Below, piece after piece: positions 19,801-28,991 of a DNA stretch of 64,000 bases. The position numbers and the translations under genes are program-made. Every line of letters starts with the position of its first letter. The stretch's first letter is position 1. The notes under the pieces were generated by a model. That model worked only from the letters and a program-made list of their open reading frames with translations, did not search any database and was not told the origin of the DNA. Source of the stretch: Archangium lipolyticum (GTDB lineage: Bacteria > Myxococcota > Myxococcia > Myxococcales > Myxococcaceae); contig NZ_JANKBZ010000003.1 of NCBI RefSeq assembly GCF_024623785.1, forward strand, positions 248,001 through 312,000. The letters are read 5' to 3'.

Positions 19801-22800
19801 CGACCCACCCCTCGTGGACGTACATCACCACGCTCTGGCCCAGGGTGACGGGCCCGCAGACGCTGTCCACGGAGTACGTCCTGCCCGCGGGCAACCTGCA
19901 GGCGGTGCGCGCGGCCTTCAACCTGGTCAATGGCCCCGGAGCCTGTGCCGAGTCCCCGACGGAAGCCTCGTTCAACGATCGCGACGATCTGGCCTTCGTG
20001 GTCGCCCAGGAGACGGACCCGGTTCCCCCGGGGCAGGTCTCACTCACCGCGCCCTCCAATGGAGCGACGCTGACCGGCACCGTCACGTTGTCGGCCACGG
20101 CGAGCGACAACTTCGGCGTGGTGGCCGTGGACTTCCATGCCGGACAGACCCTGATCGGGACGGATGGCACGGAGCCGTATGGCGTGCAGTGGGACACCCG
20201 GAGTGTCGCCAACGGTGGCCACACGCTGACGGCCCGGGCACGAGACCTGGCTGGAAACGTGACGGCCTCGCAGCCGGTGACGGTGACGACGGACAACGAC
20301 CTCACGGCACCCGTGGTCGCCATCAGCGAGCCCGCCCCTGGAATCAAGGTGACCGGGTCCGTGCGCGTCTCCGCGAACGCCACGGACAATCTGGGAGTGG
20401 CCCGGGTGGAGTTCTTCGTGGACGGCGCGCTCATCGGGAGCGACACGACGGCTCCCTTCGCCGTGTCCTGGAGCAGCGGCTCGATGGCGAGTGGGAACCA
20501 CGTCCTGACCGCCAGGGCCTATGACGCGGCGGGAAACATGGGGACCTCGGCGCCGGTGCAGGTGACGTCCGTGCCCGAGCTCACGCCGCCCTCCGTTTCG
20601 ATCACCGCGCCCACCAGTGGTGCGGTGATCGTCGGGCCGGTGACGATCTCGGCGAACGCCACCGATGCCTCCGGGGTGGCCCGGGTGGAGTTCTTCGTGG
20701 ACGGGCTGTTGCTGGCGAGCGACACGACGGCTCCCTTCTCCGTGGACTGGGACACCAGCGCGTGGGCGAACGGGAGTCACACCCTGACCGCCAGGGCTCA
20801 TGACCGTCTGGACAACCTGGCGACGAGCGCCGGGGTGACGGTGACCACGAACCAGTCCGGCGCGGCCGTGTACGATCCCGTGCTCCGCGTGCCGAAGTGC
20901 GCCACGCCGAACAACGTCTGCGACACCACGACCCTCGTGAGTGGCCGGTCCTCCCTGGAGTCCAACGGGCCCAACACGATCAACGGGACCTGTGCCGACG
21001 GTGCGGGAAACAGCGGCACCGGACATCAGATCCAGCGGATCAAGGTGACCGTCGTCGATGGAGCGCTCTTCGCCCGGGGCCGGCGCGTCCGGATCGAGGT
21101 CCAGGCCGGCATCCTCGACACATCCAGGGATGCGCTCGATTTGTACTCCGCGAGCGATGCCAACAATCCCTCGTGGACCTACCTGACCACGTTGCGGCCG
21201 GGCACGACGGGGACCCAGGTGCTCTCGACGGAATACGTCCTGCCCGCGGGCTTCCTGCAGGCGGTGCGCGCCCAGTTGCGTTCGGGTGGCTCCAGCAATT
21301 CGGCGTGCAGCTTCGATCCCCTGGACGACCATGACGACGTGGCCTTCGCGGTGGACGTGAACCCAGAGGTGATGCTCACCGCTCCCGCCAACAATGCGCG
21401 GGTGAGGGGAATGGTCTCTCTGGCCACGACGGTCACCAGCGACCAGGCGGTGGAGCGGGTCGAGCTCTACGACAATGGGACGCTGATCGGCACGGACACC
21501 AGCGCGCCCTACGACATGAGCTGGGACAGCACCACCGTGGCGGATGGGGCCCACACGCTCACCGCGAAGGCCTACGACATCGGTGGCCACGCCGGGACCT
21601 CTCCCGCGGTCGTGGTGAACGTCGACAACACCCCGCCGGACGTGGCGCTCACTTCCCCCACGCAGGGGATGTTCCTCCCGATGTACGCCGTGCTCGAGGC
21701 GTCCGCCAGTGACAACCAGGCGGTCTCCAGGGTCGAGTTCTACGTGGATGGGAAGCTGATCCGGTCCGACTCCAGCGCGCCCTACTCGGTGGAGTGGTTC
21801 ACCATGGTCGAGGGAGAGGGGCCCCATACGGTCTCGGTGAAGGCCTATGACATCGCCGGCAACGTCCGCACTTCCGCTGGGGTAGGGGTGATCGTCGATT
21901 ACGCCGGGCCGGGGCCGTACATCTCCTCACCGATGCAGAACGCCCTGGTCGGTGGGGCCGCCGTGCGGATCAGCGCCACCGCCAGCGACAGCATCTCGGG
22001 GGTGGACAGGGTCGAGTTCTACGCGGACGGGACGTTGATCGGCACGGACACCAGCGCGCCCTATGAGGTGAGCTGGAACAGCACCGCCGTGGCGGACGGG
22101 GCCCACACGCTCACCGCGAAGGGCTACGACCGCGCGGGCAACGTCGGCACCTCCAATACGGTCGCGGTGACCACCGACAACGTCCTGCCGGATGCGGCGC
22201 TCACCTCACCCACCCAGGGGATGTTCCTCCGAGGCTCTGTCGTGCTCACGGCCACCGCCAGCGACAACCATGCGGTCTCCAAGGTCGAGTTCTACCGGGG
22301 CACGACGCTGATCAACTCCGACACCACCTCGCCTTATTCGGTGGGTTGGAACAGCACCACCGTGGCGGATGGGGCCCAGACGCTCACGGTGAAGGCCTAT
22401 GACAAAGCCGGCAACATCCGCACCTCGGCCGGGGTGGGGGTGACCATCGACAACACCGCGCCGGCGACGGCCCTCGGCGCTCCGGCGCAGAACGCCTCCG
22501 TCCGGGGAACCGTCCCGGTCAGCGCCACCGCCAGTGACAACCTGGGGGTGGAGCGAGTCGAGTTCTACGCGGGCTCGACGCTGCTCGGCACGGCCACCAC
22601 GGCGCCGTACGCGGTGAGCTGGGACACGACGGCCGTGGCCAATGGCGGTGTCGTCACCCTCACCACGAGGGCCTACGACGCGGCGGGCAACGTCACCGTG
22701 TCCGCAGGCCGCACCGTCACGGTGGACAACGCCGCGCCCACCGTGGCCATCACTTCTCCGGCCAATGGGGCCACGATCTCCTCGCTGTCACTGAGCACCA

Positions 22801-23012
22801 CCCTCCAGGCCAGTGCCAGTGACAACGTGGGCGTTACCCAGGTGGTGTTCTACGACGGTGGCACCGTCATCGGCACGGACACCACGGCGCCCTACAGCGT
22901 GAGCTGGAACGTCCTGCTGGCGTCCAAGGGGACGCACACCCTGACGGCCAGGGCCCATGACGCGGCCGGCAACGTCACCACCTCGGCGCCCATCTCCGTC
23001 AAGGTGAACTGA
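16869..23012 (+). CDS. giant subtilase-like lipoprotein with Ig-like repeats, copy 2
   Basis: 2,047 residues, paralogue of the preceding gene. Lipobox LASC (Cys17), I9-type propeptide, then the S8 domain with triad Asp170 (VLDSGI), His203 (GHGTHVAG) and Ser356 (GTSMAAAH). The oxyanion-hole position is Lys290 (SAGKTG), a non-conservative change that may abolish normal proteolysis. The remainder has 12 Ig-like repeats and the same three CDT modules. ATG at 16869 follows a GAGGGGGA box; the frame is open 21 bases further upstream but lacks a site there. The gene ends 2 bases from the convergent methyltransferase, with no room for a terminator between them. Confidence 0.88.
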   Translation: MQRLVTLLAAALVLASCEPTSKDRTNEAETSSKTETARATRAFVAGSRLLKTDKAVPGRYIVVLEEKTGVQAQVVGQVATQLSALHGASVQHVYSRALQGFAVTMTESAALKLSNDPRVRYVEEDSRVTPMGTQSNAPWGLDRIDQRERPLDGTYQYDETGSGVHVYVLDSGIRFSHSEFGGRAVPGFTAFNDGNGSNDCHGHGTHVAGIIGGATYGVAKGVTLHSVRVMDCENAGYVSDLIAGIDWVTANHVKPAVANISLATSTTTSLDDAVIRSINAGVTYAVSAGKTGSLNSCLMSPGRVPAALAVGASNSSDSVASISNSGDCVDLYAPGTDIPSAWITNDTSTNTLDGTSMAAAHVAGVAALYLEAHPQATPAEVSTELATRAMPDVMYPGSSNSSSYRLLYARGNGPDQTAPQVLLTAPAAGATVNGTVALSATATDESGIARVEFFLGDKRIGSDDTAPYELAWNSLTTLNGPVVLSARAHDIHYNQGVGAPVEVTLANAGEALFEPATGAPVCTAVGSRCDSGRLLEGRGSTGPELHHPNTLGGLCADGQGGTYLESPSLERLLVFPSDGTTFQQGKEVTIQATIHVKKSPYYATYEHLELFAAADASNPVWTHVATLWPGNGRQILSARYLLPLGGMQVIRGVLTEDMSSSTKPCVRSGWSTDHDDLVFAVGQEPDAEPPTVAITSPVEGSTVNGSVTVRMEASDDFAVQRVELYAGSTLLTTDTQAPYAWTWATRTSSNGPHPLTARAYDVAGNVSVSTVNVLVDNDFTPPSTPVITAPAAGSTVSGIVPIEVAASDDRQVTRVEFFVDGALVGTDTTAPFALAWDSVSVSNSGHTLSVRSYDGAGQSAVGAPITIEASNAGNARYDPVLTAPLCDTVMPFCDTRGLIKGRGYYYGPELNAPNTLDECIDGARTESQAESVSRIRVSREDGTALAAGKRVRIDVDVVVDNSLSLAYDRLDLYAATDATHPSWTYITTLWPRVTGPQTLSTEYVLPAGNLQAVRAAFNLVNGPGACAESPTEASFNDRDDLAFVVAQETDPVPPGQVSLTAPSNGATLTGTVTLSATASDNFGVVAVDFHAGQTLIGTDGTEPYGVQWDTRSVANGGHTLTARARDLAGNVTASQPVTVTTDNDLTAPVVAISEPAPGIKVTGSVRVSANATDNLGVARVEFFVDGALIGSDTTAPFAVSWSSGSMASGNHVLTARAYDAAGNMGTSAPVQVTSVPELTPPSVSITAPTSGAVIVGPVTISANATDASGVARVEFFVDGLLLASDTTAPFSVDWDTSAWANGSHTLTARAHDRLDNLATSAGVTVTTNQSGAAVYDPVLRVPKCATPNNVCDTTTLVSGRSSLESNGPNTINGTCADGAGNSGTGHQIQRIKVTVVDGALFARGRRVRIEVQAGILDTSRDALDLYSASDANNPSWTYLTTLRPGTTGTQVLSTEYVLPAGFLQAVRAQLRSGGSSNSACSFDPLDDHDDVAFAVDVNPEVMLTAPANNARVRGMVSLATTVTSDQAVERVELYDNGTLIGTDTSAPYDMSWDSTTVADGAHTLTAKAYDIGGHAGTSPAVVVNVDNTPPDVALTSPTQGMFLPMYAVLEASASDNQAVSRVEFYVDGKLIRSDSSAPYSVEWFTMVEGEGPHTVSVKAYDIAGNVRTSAGVGVIVDYAGPGPYISSPMQNALVGGAAVRISATASDSISGVDRVEFYADGTLIGTDTSAPYEVSWNSTAVADGAHTLTAKGYDRAGNVGTSNTVAVTTDNVLPDAALTSPTQGMFLRGSVVLTATASDNHAVSKVEFYRGTTLINSDTTSPYSVGWNSTTVADGAQTLTVKAYDKAGNIRTSAGVGVTIDNTAPATALGAPAQNASVRGTVPVSATASDNLGVERVEFYAGSTLLGTATTAPYAVSWDTTAVANGGVVTLTTRAYDAAGNVTVSAGRTVTVDNAAPTVAITSPANGATISSLSLSTTLQASASDNVGVTQVVFYDGGTVIGTDTTAPYSVSWNVLLASKGTHTLTARAHDAAGNVTTSAPISVKVN
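20580..20855 (+). repeat. hybrid Ig-like repeat in copy 2
   Basis: Single repeat of 92 codons matching the front of copy 1 repeat 6 and the back of copy 1 repeat 7. Its edges (LTPP at the start, VTTNQ at the end) coincide with the outer edges of the two copy 1 repeats. Confidence 0.6.
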
Positions 23013-23014
23013 GG

Positions 23015-23755
23015 CTAGCGGCGCCTGACCGCGACGAAGGTGTCGTACTCGGTGTCTTCGATCATCCGGGGCTCGAGCCGCGCGTCGAGCCCCACCTCGT
23101 CGAAGAGCCGCAGCCAGGTCGCCCGCGGAAACACGCCGCCGCGGTGCGCGTCGTGCTCGACGCGGACACTTCCATCCCGCTCACGCAGCAGCAGCGCGTA
23201 GTGGACGTCCACGAAGGTCACGCCTGGCTCCAGCGGCAGCGTCCACTCCATGTAGCGCAACGAGCGGAAGCGCCCGTCCGGAGCCGCTGGTTCGTCTCCT
23301 CCCTCCAGGGTCGTGCCGGGCTCGAAGGTCTCCAGCGTGGCATCCGGTGCGACCAGCGCGACCCCTCCGGGCCGCAGATGCGTGGCGACCGTCTCCAGCG
23401 CCGCACGCAGATCGGCCTCCGTGATCATGTAGTCGACCGCGTCGTGCACGAACACGGCGTCGAAAACGCGGCCCAGGCGCACGGTCCGCATGTCGCCGGA
23501 ATGATGCACGCATTCGGGGTTGAGCGCGCGGCTCACCTCGAGCATCCGCTCGGACGGATCGACCAGGGTGAGCGAGAGCTCCTTCTTGAGATGGCTGGCG
23601 TTGTTGCCACCACCACTGCCCAGCTCGAGCACCTCCTTCAGCGGCCCGGACGCAGCGGCCCGCAGGAGCCGGATGTACTCGGCGGCTTCCTCCGCGTAGT
23701 CGGACGGAGGCGAGACCAGCGGCCACCAATCGGCCAGCTCTTCGTAGAGTTTCAT
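23015..23755 (-). CDS. class I SAM-dependent methyltransferase
   Basis: 246 residues. Motif I is VLELGSGGGNNASHL (about 42-56), motif II LVDPSERMLEVSR, and a post-II acidic segment HDAVDYM; the C-terminal half is a mixed sheet as in the Methyltransf_25/11 group. The substrate is not evident; the extended sheet after the Rossmann core is often used for small molecules. It converges on subtilase copy 2 and is divergent from the following large secreted protein. Confidence 0.88.
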   Translation of the reverse strand: MKLYEELADWWPLVSPPSDYAEEAAEYIRLLRAAASGPLKEVLELGSGGGNNASHLKKELSLTLVDPSERMLEVSRALNPECVHHSGDMRTVRLGRVFDAVFVHDAVDYMITEADLRAALETVATHLRPGGVALVAPDATLETFEPGTTLEGGDEPAAPDGRFRSLRYMEWTLPLEPGVTFVDVHYALLLRERDGSVRVEHDAHRGGVFPRATWLRLFDEVGLDARLEPRMIEDTEYDTFVAVRRR

Positions 23756-23826
23756 GACGGCCCCCTTCGAGAGAACACGAGCGGAGGGCCAATGCTATCC
23801 TCGCCACCGTGCCGGAAAAGACACAC

Positions 23827-26800
23827 ATGCGCGGATGGGTACTGGGGGTCGTGGCGGTCGCGGGGTTCCTGTTCGTGGTGGGACTCGTCTTTCACCAGGG
23901 CCCTCGTTCCGAGCCCTCGCGTGCGGTGTCTCCGTCAGGCCCCAGCTCGCCCGGTGTGCGGCCGGGACGCCTCGGCACCGCCCCCGTGCTCCCTTCGAGC
24001 GGTGCTCTGCGCATCCGTGGCGTGGTGCTCGATGACCGGGGCCCGGTCTCTGGCGTGCGTGTCTCCGCGTCGCGGCCCGAGGCGGGACGGACCCTCTCGG
24101 AGCTGACGTGCCTGCCGCACGAGGACCTCGACCCGGGAGCAGCCGGAGTCAGTCGGATCATCGCGTGCATGCCTCGATCCAATCCGCGGATCCTGGAGCT
24201 CGTGGACATGTACGAGGGCGAGGCGCCCGTTCACGCGGAGGCCGTCACGGCGGGGGACGGCACCTTCGTCCTCGAAGGGCTGTCGCCGGGTGCTTTCGCG
24301 CTCTGGGTCCTGACGGAGCACGGCGCGGTCGTGCGCACCGGCGTGCCCGCGGGGGTGGACGGCGTGGAGCTGCGGCTCGAGGAGGGCGTCACGTTCGAGG
24401 GCACCGTCGTCGGCGAGCAGGCCCCCCTGGCCGATGCGCGGGTGCTCGTGATCCACGCGGGACACACCCGGTACTTCGAAACGCGCACCGGTGCCGACGG
24501 CCAGTTCCGCATCGGCCCGCTCCCGGCGTCCAGCTATCTGCTCGCCATCAGCGCGGAGGGCTGGATGCCCCGGCTCGCCGATTCGGGAATGCTGTACGGG
24601 CCGGAGTCACGGCTGGAGCTCCTCCGCCCGCGCCGCCTCACGGGCCGCGTGCTGTCCGGTGGAGCCCCCGTGCCGGGCGTCGAGGTGCGTCTGGAATCCC
24701 GGTTCCCGATCCAGGGCGGCGCCGGGAGCGTGCGGACGGACGGGCAGGGCCGTTTCCTCTTCGAGCCCCTGCCCCCCACCGGCGAGTACAGGCTCACCGC
24801 GGAGCAGGGGGAGCGCTTCGCCCTCGTGCAGCTCGTGTTGGAGGAGGACTCCCCCTGGCCCGGCGAGGTCGTGCTCCACCTGGGCGAGGCGTTCTTCCTG
24901 GAGGGCACAATCCGCGGGGAAGCGGGGCTCCCGGTGCCCGGCGCTCGCGTGAGCGTGATCCATGAGGACACGCTCGGCTGGGAACAGACGACACGGACGG
25001 GCCCGGATGGGCGCTACCGGGCCGGCCCCCTGGCACCCGGCCTCCACGAGCTCCGCATCGAAGCGGAGCGGTACCGGCGGCTGTACGACCTGGAGAATCA
25101 CGATTTGAAGCCGGGCATGGGGCCGTTGGACTTCACGCTCGAGCGGGCCACCTCCTTGTCGGGGACGGTGGTCGATACCGGTGGGCAGCCCCTTCCGCAC
25201 ATCGCGCTCTCCCTCCGGCACCCCGGGCGCCGGAACCCGAGGCACGGCGACATGGCGGCTCATGCCACGTCCGGCGCGGACGGCCGCTTCGTGATCGACT
25301 CCGCCGCTCCGGGCGCCTACCTGCTCACGACCAGCGACGAGTCCGTACTGGACGAGGAGCTCCTCGTCCAGGTGCCCGCCGAGGGCATCCGGTGGGTCGT
25401 GCGCCGGGGCGGCTCGGTGTCGGGAACCTTCACGGATCCCCAAGGCATCCCGCTCGCCCGGGGCTCGGTGACGCTGTGGGACCTGGAAGGGGAGAACGGT
25501 GCCGTGGGGAGGGTGGCGGTGAACGAGGAGGGGCGCTTCCTGTTCCAGGCGGTCCAGCCGGGCCGCTACATGCTGGAGGCGACGCTCCGAGTGGCTGGCG
25601 TCGAGTGCTCGGCGGCGCGTCCCATCGAGGTGAAGGAGGGGGGGAAGGTGGAGGTCTCCCTTCAGCTCGAGACGGGGCGGACCTTGTCCGGAGTGGTCGT
25701 GGATGGCGCGGGCCAACCCATCGCCGGAGCCGTCATCCATGCGCTCGCGTCCTCACAGCCCCCCTGGCGCCAGGATGATGGGTACATCGAGATCTCGACC
25801 GATGCGCCAGCGGACGTGCGCTCGGGCCCCGATGGACGCTTCACGCTTCGCCACCTGGTGGCCGATGCGTACGACGTGTCCGCCAGAAAGGAGGGCCATC
25901 GGCCGCGGGATGAAGCCACCCGCGTGAGCGCGGGCACTCAGGAGGTCCGCCTCGTCCTGGAGCGCCTGGGGCACATCCGCGGAAGGCTCGTCGGCCCGAC
26001 GGGCGCCCCCATCACCCGGTTCCAGGTGAACCGCGAGTTCCGGACGGACCCGGGCGGAGTCTTCGCCGTGCCCTTCTCCGCATCCGGTGTCGAGACGCTC
26101 CTCCTCACCGCGCCGGACATGGCGCAGGTGCGGCGCCCGGTGCCGGTGCGCGAGGGCATCGACGTGGACCTGGGCGAGATCCGGATGGGCCCGGGCCGGA
26201 GGGTGAGGGGCCGTGTCCTGGACGCCGAGACGTCCGAACCCGTGAGTGCGAGCCTCCGGTTCACCGACGCGGCCCTGGAGTCCACGAAGCCCACCCCGAG
26301 CGTCTGGGAGGCCGTCGAGGTGAAGGAGGATGGCACCTTCGAGCTGCCCTCCGTGGAGGCCCGGCCCCTCATCCTCCTGGTGGAGGATGAAGGGCACTGG
26401 CCGCGGCGCCTGACCCTGGATGCCCGGACGGAGGAGGTGACCGTGCGGCTGGAAGCGGGGGCTCGGATCGAGGTGCGCGTGCTCGACACCCGAGGCCGTC
26501 CCGTGGGAGCCGATCTCGACTTCGAAGGGGACGAGGGCGAAGGCAGGGGCATCTACGCCCCCGAAGGCACCGACGTCCTGACGGGCCTGAAGCCGGGCAA
26601 CTACACGGTGAGGCTGCGCCCCCTCAAGGAAGGCGACTCCCTCTTCTTCCGCCCGCGGCGTGTGCAGGTGCCGGCCAGCGGCCGGATGTCCCTCACCTTC
26701 GAGGGAGAGCAGGGCGGAGGCACCGTGAGGCTGACGGTGAAGCACAAGGACATCCGCAGTGTGTGGATCCGGCCCGGCGGCGCTCCGCCCATCACGAAAG

Positions 26801-27030
26801 ACTTCGACCTGGAGCGGGCGCTCAGTGGAAGCATGACCGCCCGTAGAGAAGGGGAGTCGGACGAGTGGTGGGTGCTCCACCATGTCCCGCCAGGCCGTGC
26901 CACGCTCTTCATCCTGGCGGATGCGGAGGGGCCACCGTTCCACATGGAGGAGCTGGAGATTTCCTCCCAGGGCACGCTGACCCGCGAGGTGCGCCCCGTG
27001 TGGCGGAAGATCGAAGCCGAAGAAGAGTGA
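23827..27030 (+). CDS. large carboxypeptidase-regulatory-like repeat protein, membrane-anchored
   Basis: About 1,067 residues. One hydrophobic segment near the N-terminus (GVVAVAGFLFVVGLVF, about 5-20) serves as signal anchor. The rest is made of about eight to ten beta-sandwich repeats of the CarboxypepD_reg/SpaA-like type; typical units are G-x-V-x-D-x-x-G-x-P-x-x-G-A then a TDGQGRF-type turn and L-x-x-G-x-Y. No catalytic domain is visible. Such proteins are common in myxobacteria and probably act in the periplasm or at the surface; function unknown. ATG at 23827 has GGAAAAG upstream; an in-frame GTG at 23809 is the alternative. Confidence 0.82.
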   Translation: MRGWVLGVVAVAGFLFVVGLVFHQGPRSEPSRAVSPSGPSSPGVRPGRLGTAPVLPSSGALRIRGVVLDDRGPVSGVRVSASRPEAGRTLSELTCLPHEDLDPGAAGVSRIIACMPRSNPRILELVDMYEGEAPVHAEAVTAGDGTFVLEGLSPGAFALWVLTEHGAVVRTGVPAGVDGVELRLEEGVTFEGTVVGEQAPLADARVLVIHAGHTRYFETRTGADGQFRIGPLPASSYLLAISAEGWMPRLADSGMLYGPESRLELLRPRRLTGRVLSGGAPVPGVEVRLESRFPIQGGAGSVRTDGQGRFLFEPLPPTGEYRLTAEQGERFALVQLVLEEDSPWPGEVVLHLGEAFFLEGTIRGEAGLPVPGARVSVIHEDTLGWEQTTRTGPDGRYRAGPLAPGLHELRIEAERYRRLYDLENHDLKPGMGPLDFTLERATSLSGTVVDTGGQPLPHIALSLRHPGRRNPRHGDMAAHATSGADGRFVIDSAAPGAYLLTTSDESVLDEELLVQVPAEGIRWVVRRGGSVSGTFTDPQGIPLARGSVTLWDLEGENGAVGRVAVNEEGRFLFQAVQPGRYMLEATLRVAGVECSAARPIEVKEGGKVEVSLQLETGRTLSGVVVDGAGQPIAGAVIHALASSQPPWRQDDGYIEISTDAPADVRSGPDGRFTLRHLVADAYDVSARKEGHRPRDEATRVSAGTQEVRLVLERLGHIRGRLVGPTGAPITRFQVNREFRTDPGGVFAVPFSASGVETLLLTAPDMAQVRRPVPVREGIDVDLGEIRMGPGRRVRGRVLDAETSEPVSASLRFTDAALESTKPTPSVWEAVEVKEDGTFELPSVEARPLILLVEDEGHWPRRLTLDARTEEVTVRLEAGARIEVRVLDTRGRPVGADLDFEGDEGEGRGIYAPEGTDVLTGLKPGNYTVRLRPLKEGDSLFFRPRRVQVPASGRMSLTFEGEQGGGTVRLTVKHKDIRSVWIRPGGAPPITKDFDLERALSGSMTARREGESDEWWVLHHVPPGRATLFILADAEGPPFHMEELEISSQGTLTREVRPVWRKIEAEEE

Positions 27031-27057
27031 GCCGGCGCTGACCCGAAAAATCGGGCC

Positions 27058-27110
27058 CAGCCCTCCCATGGATCGGGCGCTCTACGCCGCCGTCTTCCAC
27101 GGGAGGGCTG
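27058..27110 (+). promoter_or_regulatory. hairpin enclosing the chitinase ribosome binding site
   Basis: CAGCCCTCCC (27058-27067) and GGGAGGGCTG (27101-27110) are perfectly complementary over 10 bases with a 33-base loop. The right arm contains GGGAGG, the only good Shine-Dalgarno sequence for the GTG start at 27114. A small hairpin CCCGA-AAAA-TCGGG (27042-27055) lies just upstream. Pairing would hide the ribosome binding site, so translation of the chitinase may be conditional. Confidence 0.5.
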
Positions 27111-27113
27111 TCA

Positions 27114-28991
27114 GTGAACGTTTGTCAGCTGAACAGAAGCTTGGGACAGAAGGTGCTCGTCCTGGCGGTCATGGCCGCTCTGATGACGGGCCTGGTTCCC
27201 ACCATGGCCTCCGCCGCCGATCGCGGCGCATGGGCGGCGTACATCAACTACGTCGCTGGCGATTCGGTCACCTATGGAGGCAAGGCGTACGACTGCCGCC
27301 AGCCACATCAATCGCTGCCCGGATGGGAGCCGCCCAATGTTCCCGCCTTGTGGCTGGAGAAGACCGGCTCCGTGGATGTCCAGGCGCCGACCGCCCCGAC
27401 CGGGCTGACCGCCACGAGCAAGACGTCCAACAGCGTCTCACTGTCCTGGACGGCCTCGACGGACAACGTGGGCGTCACCGGCTACGAGGTGTTCATCGGC
27501 GCCGGGACGACCGCGGCGGCGACGGCCACGGGGACGAGCGTCACGGTGACGGGGCTGTCGGCGAACATGACGTACACCTTCACGGTGAAGGCGAAGGACG
27601 CGGCCGGCAACCGGTCCTCGGCCAGCAGCGCGTACAGCGTGACGACCGATCCGCAGAGCAACGACACCCAGGCGCCGACCGCCCCGACGTCCGTGCGCTC
27701 GACGGGGGCGACCAGCAACAGCGTCTCGCTGGCCTGGACGGCCTCGATCGACAACGTGGGCGTCGCCGGCTACGAGGTGTTCACCGGCGGCTCGCCGACT
27801 CCGGCGGCGACGGCCAGCGGGACGAGCGTGACGGTGACGGGCCTGGCGGCGAACACGACGTACAGCTTCACGGTGAAGGCGAAGGACGCGGCGGGCAACC
27901 GGTCCGCGGCCAGCACCGCGGTGAGCGTGAAGACGCTGGAAGCGCCCTCGAGCGACATCCCGAGCAAGATCCTCGTGGGCTACTGGCACAACTTCGACAA
28001 CGGCTCGGGCTTCATCCGCCTGCGTGACGTGTCGCCCAAGTGGGATGTGATCAACGTCTCCTTCGCCGAGCCGACGAATGGCTCCACGGGTGGGACGATC
28101 GGCTTCACGCCGTACAACTCCACCGAGGCCGACTTCAAGGCGGACGTGGCCTACCTGAAGAGCCGGGGCAAGAAGGTGCTGATCTCCATCGGCGGCGCCA
28201 ACGGCCAGGTCCGACTGGAGACCACCGCGGCCCGGGATGCGTTCGTGAGCTCGATGAACGCCATCATCGAGAAGTACGGGTTCGATGGAATGGACATCGA
28301 CTTCGAGGGCCACTCCCTGTCGCTCAACGGCGGGGATGGAGACCTCAAGAATCCGACGACGCCCGTCATCAAGAACCTGATCTCCGCCATCCGCTCCATC
28401 CATGACCGGGTGGGCCCGAAGTTCGTGCTCACGATGGCGCCGGAGACGTTCTTCGTGCAGCTCGGCTATTCGTTCTACGGCGGGACCTGCACCTCGTGTG
28501 ACAACCGGGCCGGCGCCTACCTGCCGGTGATCTACGCGGTCCGGGACATCCTCGACTGGCTCCAGGTCCAGGACTACAACTCCGGACCCATCACGGGGCT
28601 CGACGACCAGTACCACACCATGGGCAACGCGGACTTCCACGTCGCGATGACCGACATGCTGCTGACCGGGTTCCCCGTGGCGAAGAACCCGAACAACTTC
28701 TTCCCCGCGCTCCGTCCGGATCAGGTGGTCATCGGGCTGCCGGCCAACGTCAATGCCGGTGGCGGCTACACGGCGCCCGCCGAGGTACAGAAGGCCGTGG
28801 ACGCCCTGGTCAAGGGCATCCCGATCGGCTCCTACTCCGTGCGCAGCAATCCGGCGAACAACAAGAGCCTCCGGGGACTGATGTCCTGGTCGGTGAACTG
28901 GGACGCGTTCGCCAACTTCGAGTTCACCAACAGCCACCGTCCGTACCTGGATTCGCTGAACGAAGGGAAGCGCCATCGACGCCTGCCCTAG
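27114..28991 (+). CDS. secreted GH18 chitinase with CBM5/12 and two Fn3 domains
   Basis: 625 residues. Signal peptide to about residue 35 (ends MASA), chitin-binding CBM5/12 domain (about 36-84, with VAGDSVTYGGKAYDC and a W-E-P-P pair), two fibronectin III domains (about 88-180 and 184-275, each beginning QAPTAPT), then a GH18 barrel. The catalytic motif DGMDIDFE gives acid Glu398 with Asp394 and Asp396. GTG start at 27114 has GGGAGG seven bases upstream. The last ten residues (from NEGKRH) do not belong to the family: they come from inverted DNA of the peptide-gene locus that follows; the duplicated fragment at 29732 shows the native end DSLK-stop. Confidence 0.92.
   Translation: MNVCQLNRSLGQKVLVLAVMAALMTGLVPTMASAADRGAWAAYINYVAGDSVTYGGKAYDCRQPHQSLPGWEPPNVPALWLEKTGSVDVQAPTAPTGLTATSKTSNSVSLSWTASTDNVGVTGYEVFIGAGTTAAATATGTSVTVTGLSANMTYTFTVKAKDAAGNRSSASSAYSVTTDPQSNDTQAPTAPTSVRSTGATSNSVSLAWTASIDNVGVAGYEVFTGGSPTPAATASGTSVTVTGLAANTTYSFTVKAKDAAGNRSAASTAVSVKTLEAPSSDIPSKILVGYWHNFDNGSGFIRLRDVSPKWDVINVSFAEPTNGSTGGTIGFTPYNSTEADFKADVAYLKSRGKKVLISIGGANGQVRLETTAARDAFVSSMNAIIEKYGFDGMDIDFEGHSLSLNGGDGDLKNPTTPVIKNLISAIRSIHDRVGPKFVLTMAPETFFVQLGYSFYGGTCTSCDNRAGAYLPVIYAVRDILDWLQVQDYNSGPITGLDDQYHTMGNADFHVAMTDMLLTGFPVAKNPNNFFPALRPDQVVIGLPANVNAGGGYTAPAEVQKAVDALVKGIPIGSYSVRSNPANNKSLRGLMSWSVNWDAFANFEFTNSHRPYLDSLNEGKRHRRLP

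Larger units (their letters stand above)
10331..23012. repeat. tandem duplication of a ~6.3 kb gene with its leader
   Basis: Two units, 10331-16772 and 16804-23012, share the upstream palindrome, the lipoprotein signal, protease domain and repeat region in the same order. Nucleotide stretches of several tens of bases are identical, for example around 10600-10750 and 17080-17230. The copies differ by one Ig-like repeat and by substitutions around the active site. A tandem pair this large is open to unequal crossing-over. Confidence 0.85.

Noticed and set aside
27111-27140. Chitinase array as part of a mobile element because of the nearby repeats
   Set aside because: No transposase, terminal repeats or target duplications are seen; the repeats are explained by local duplication and inversion.
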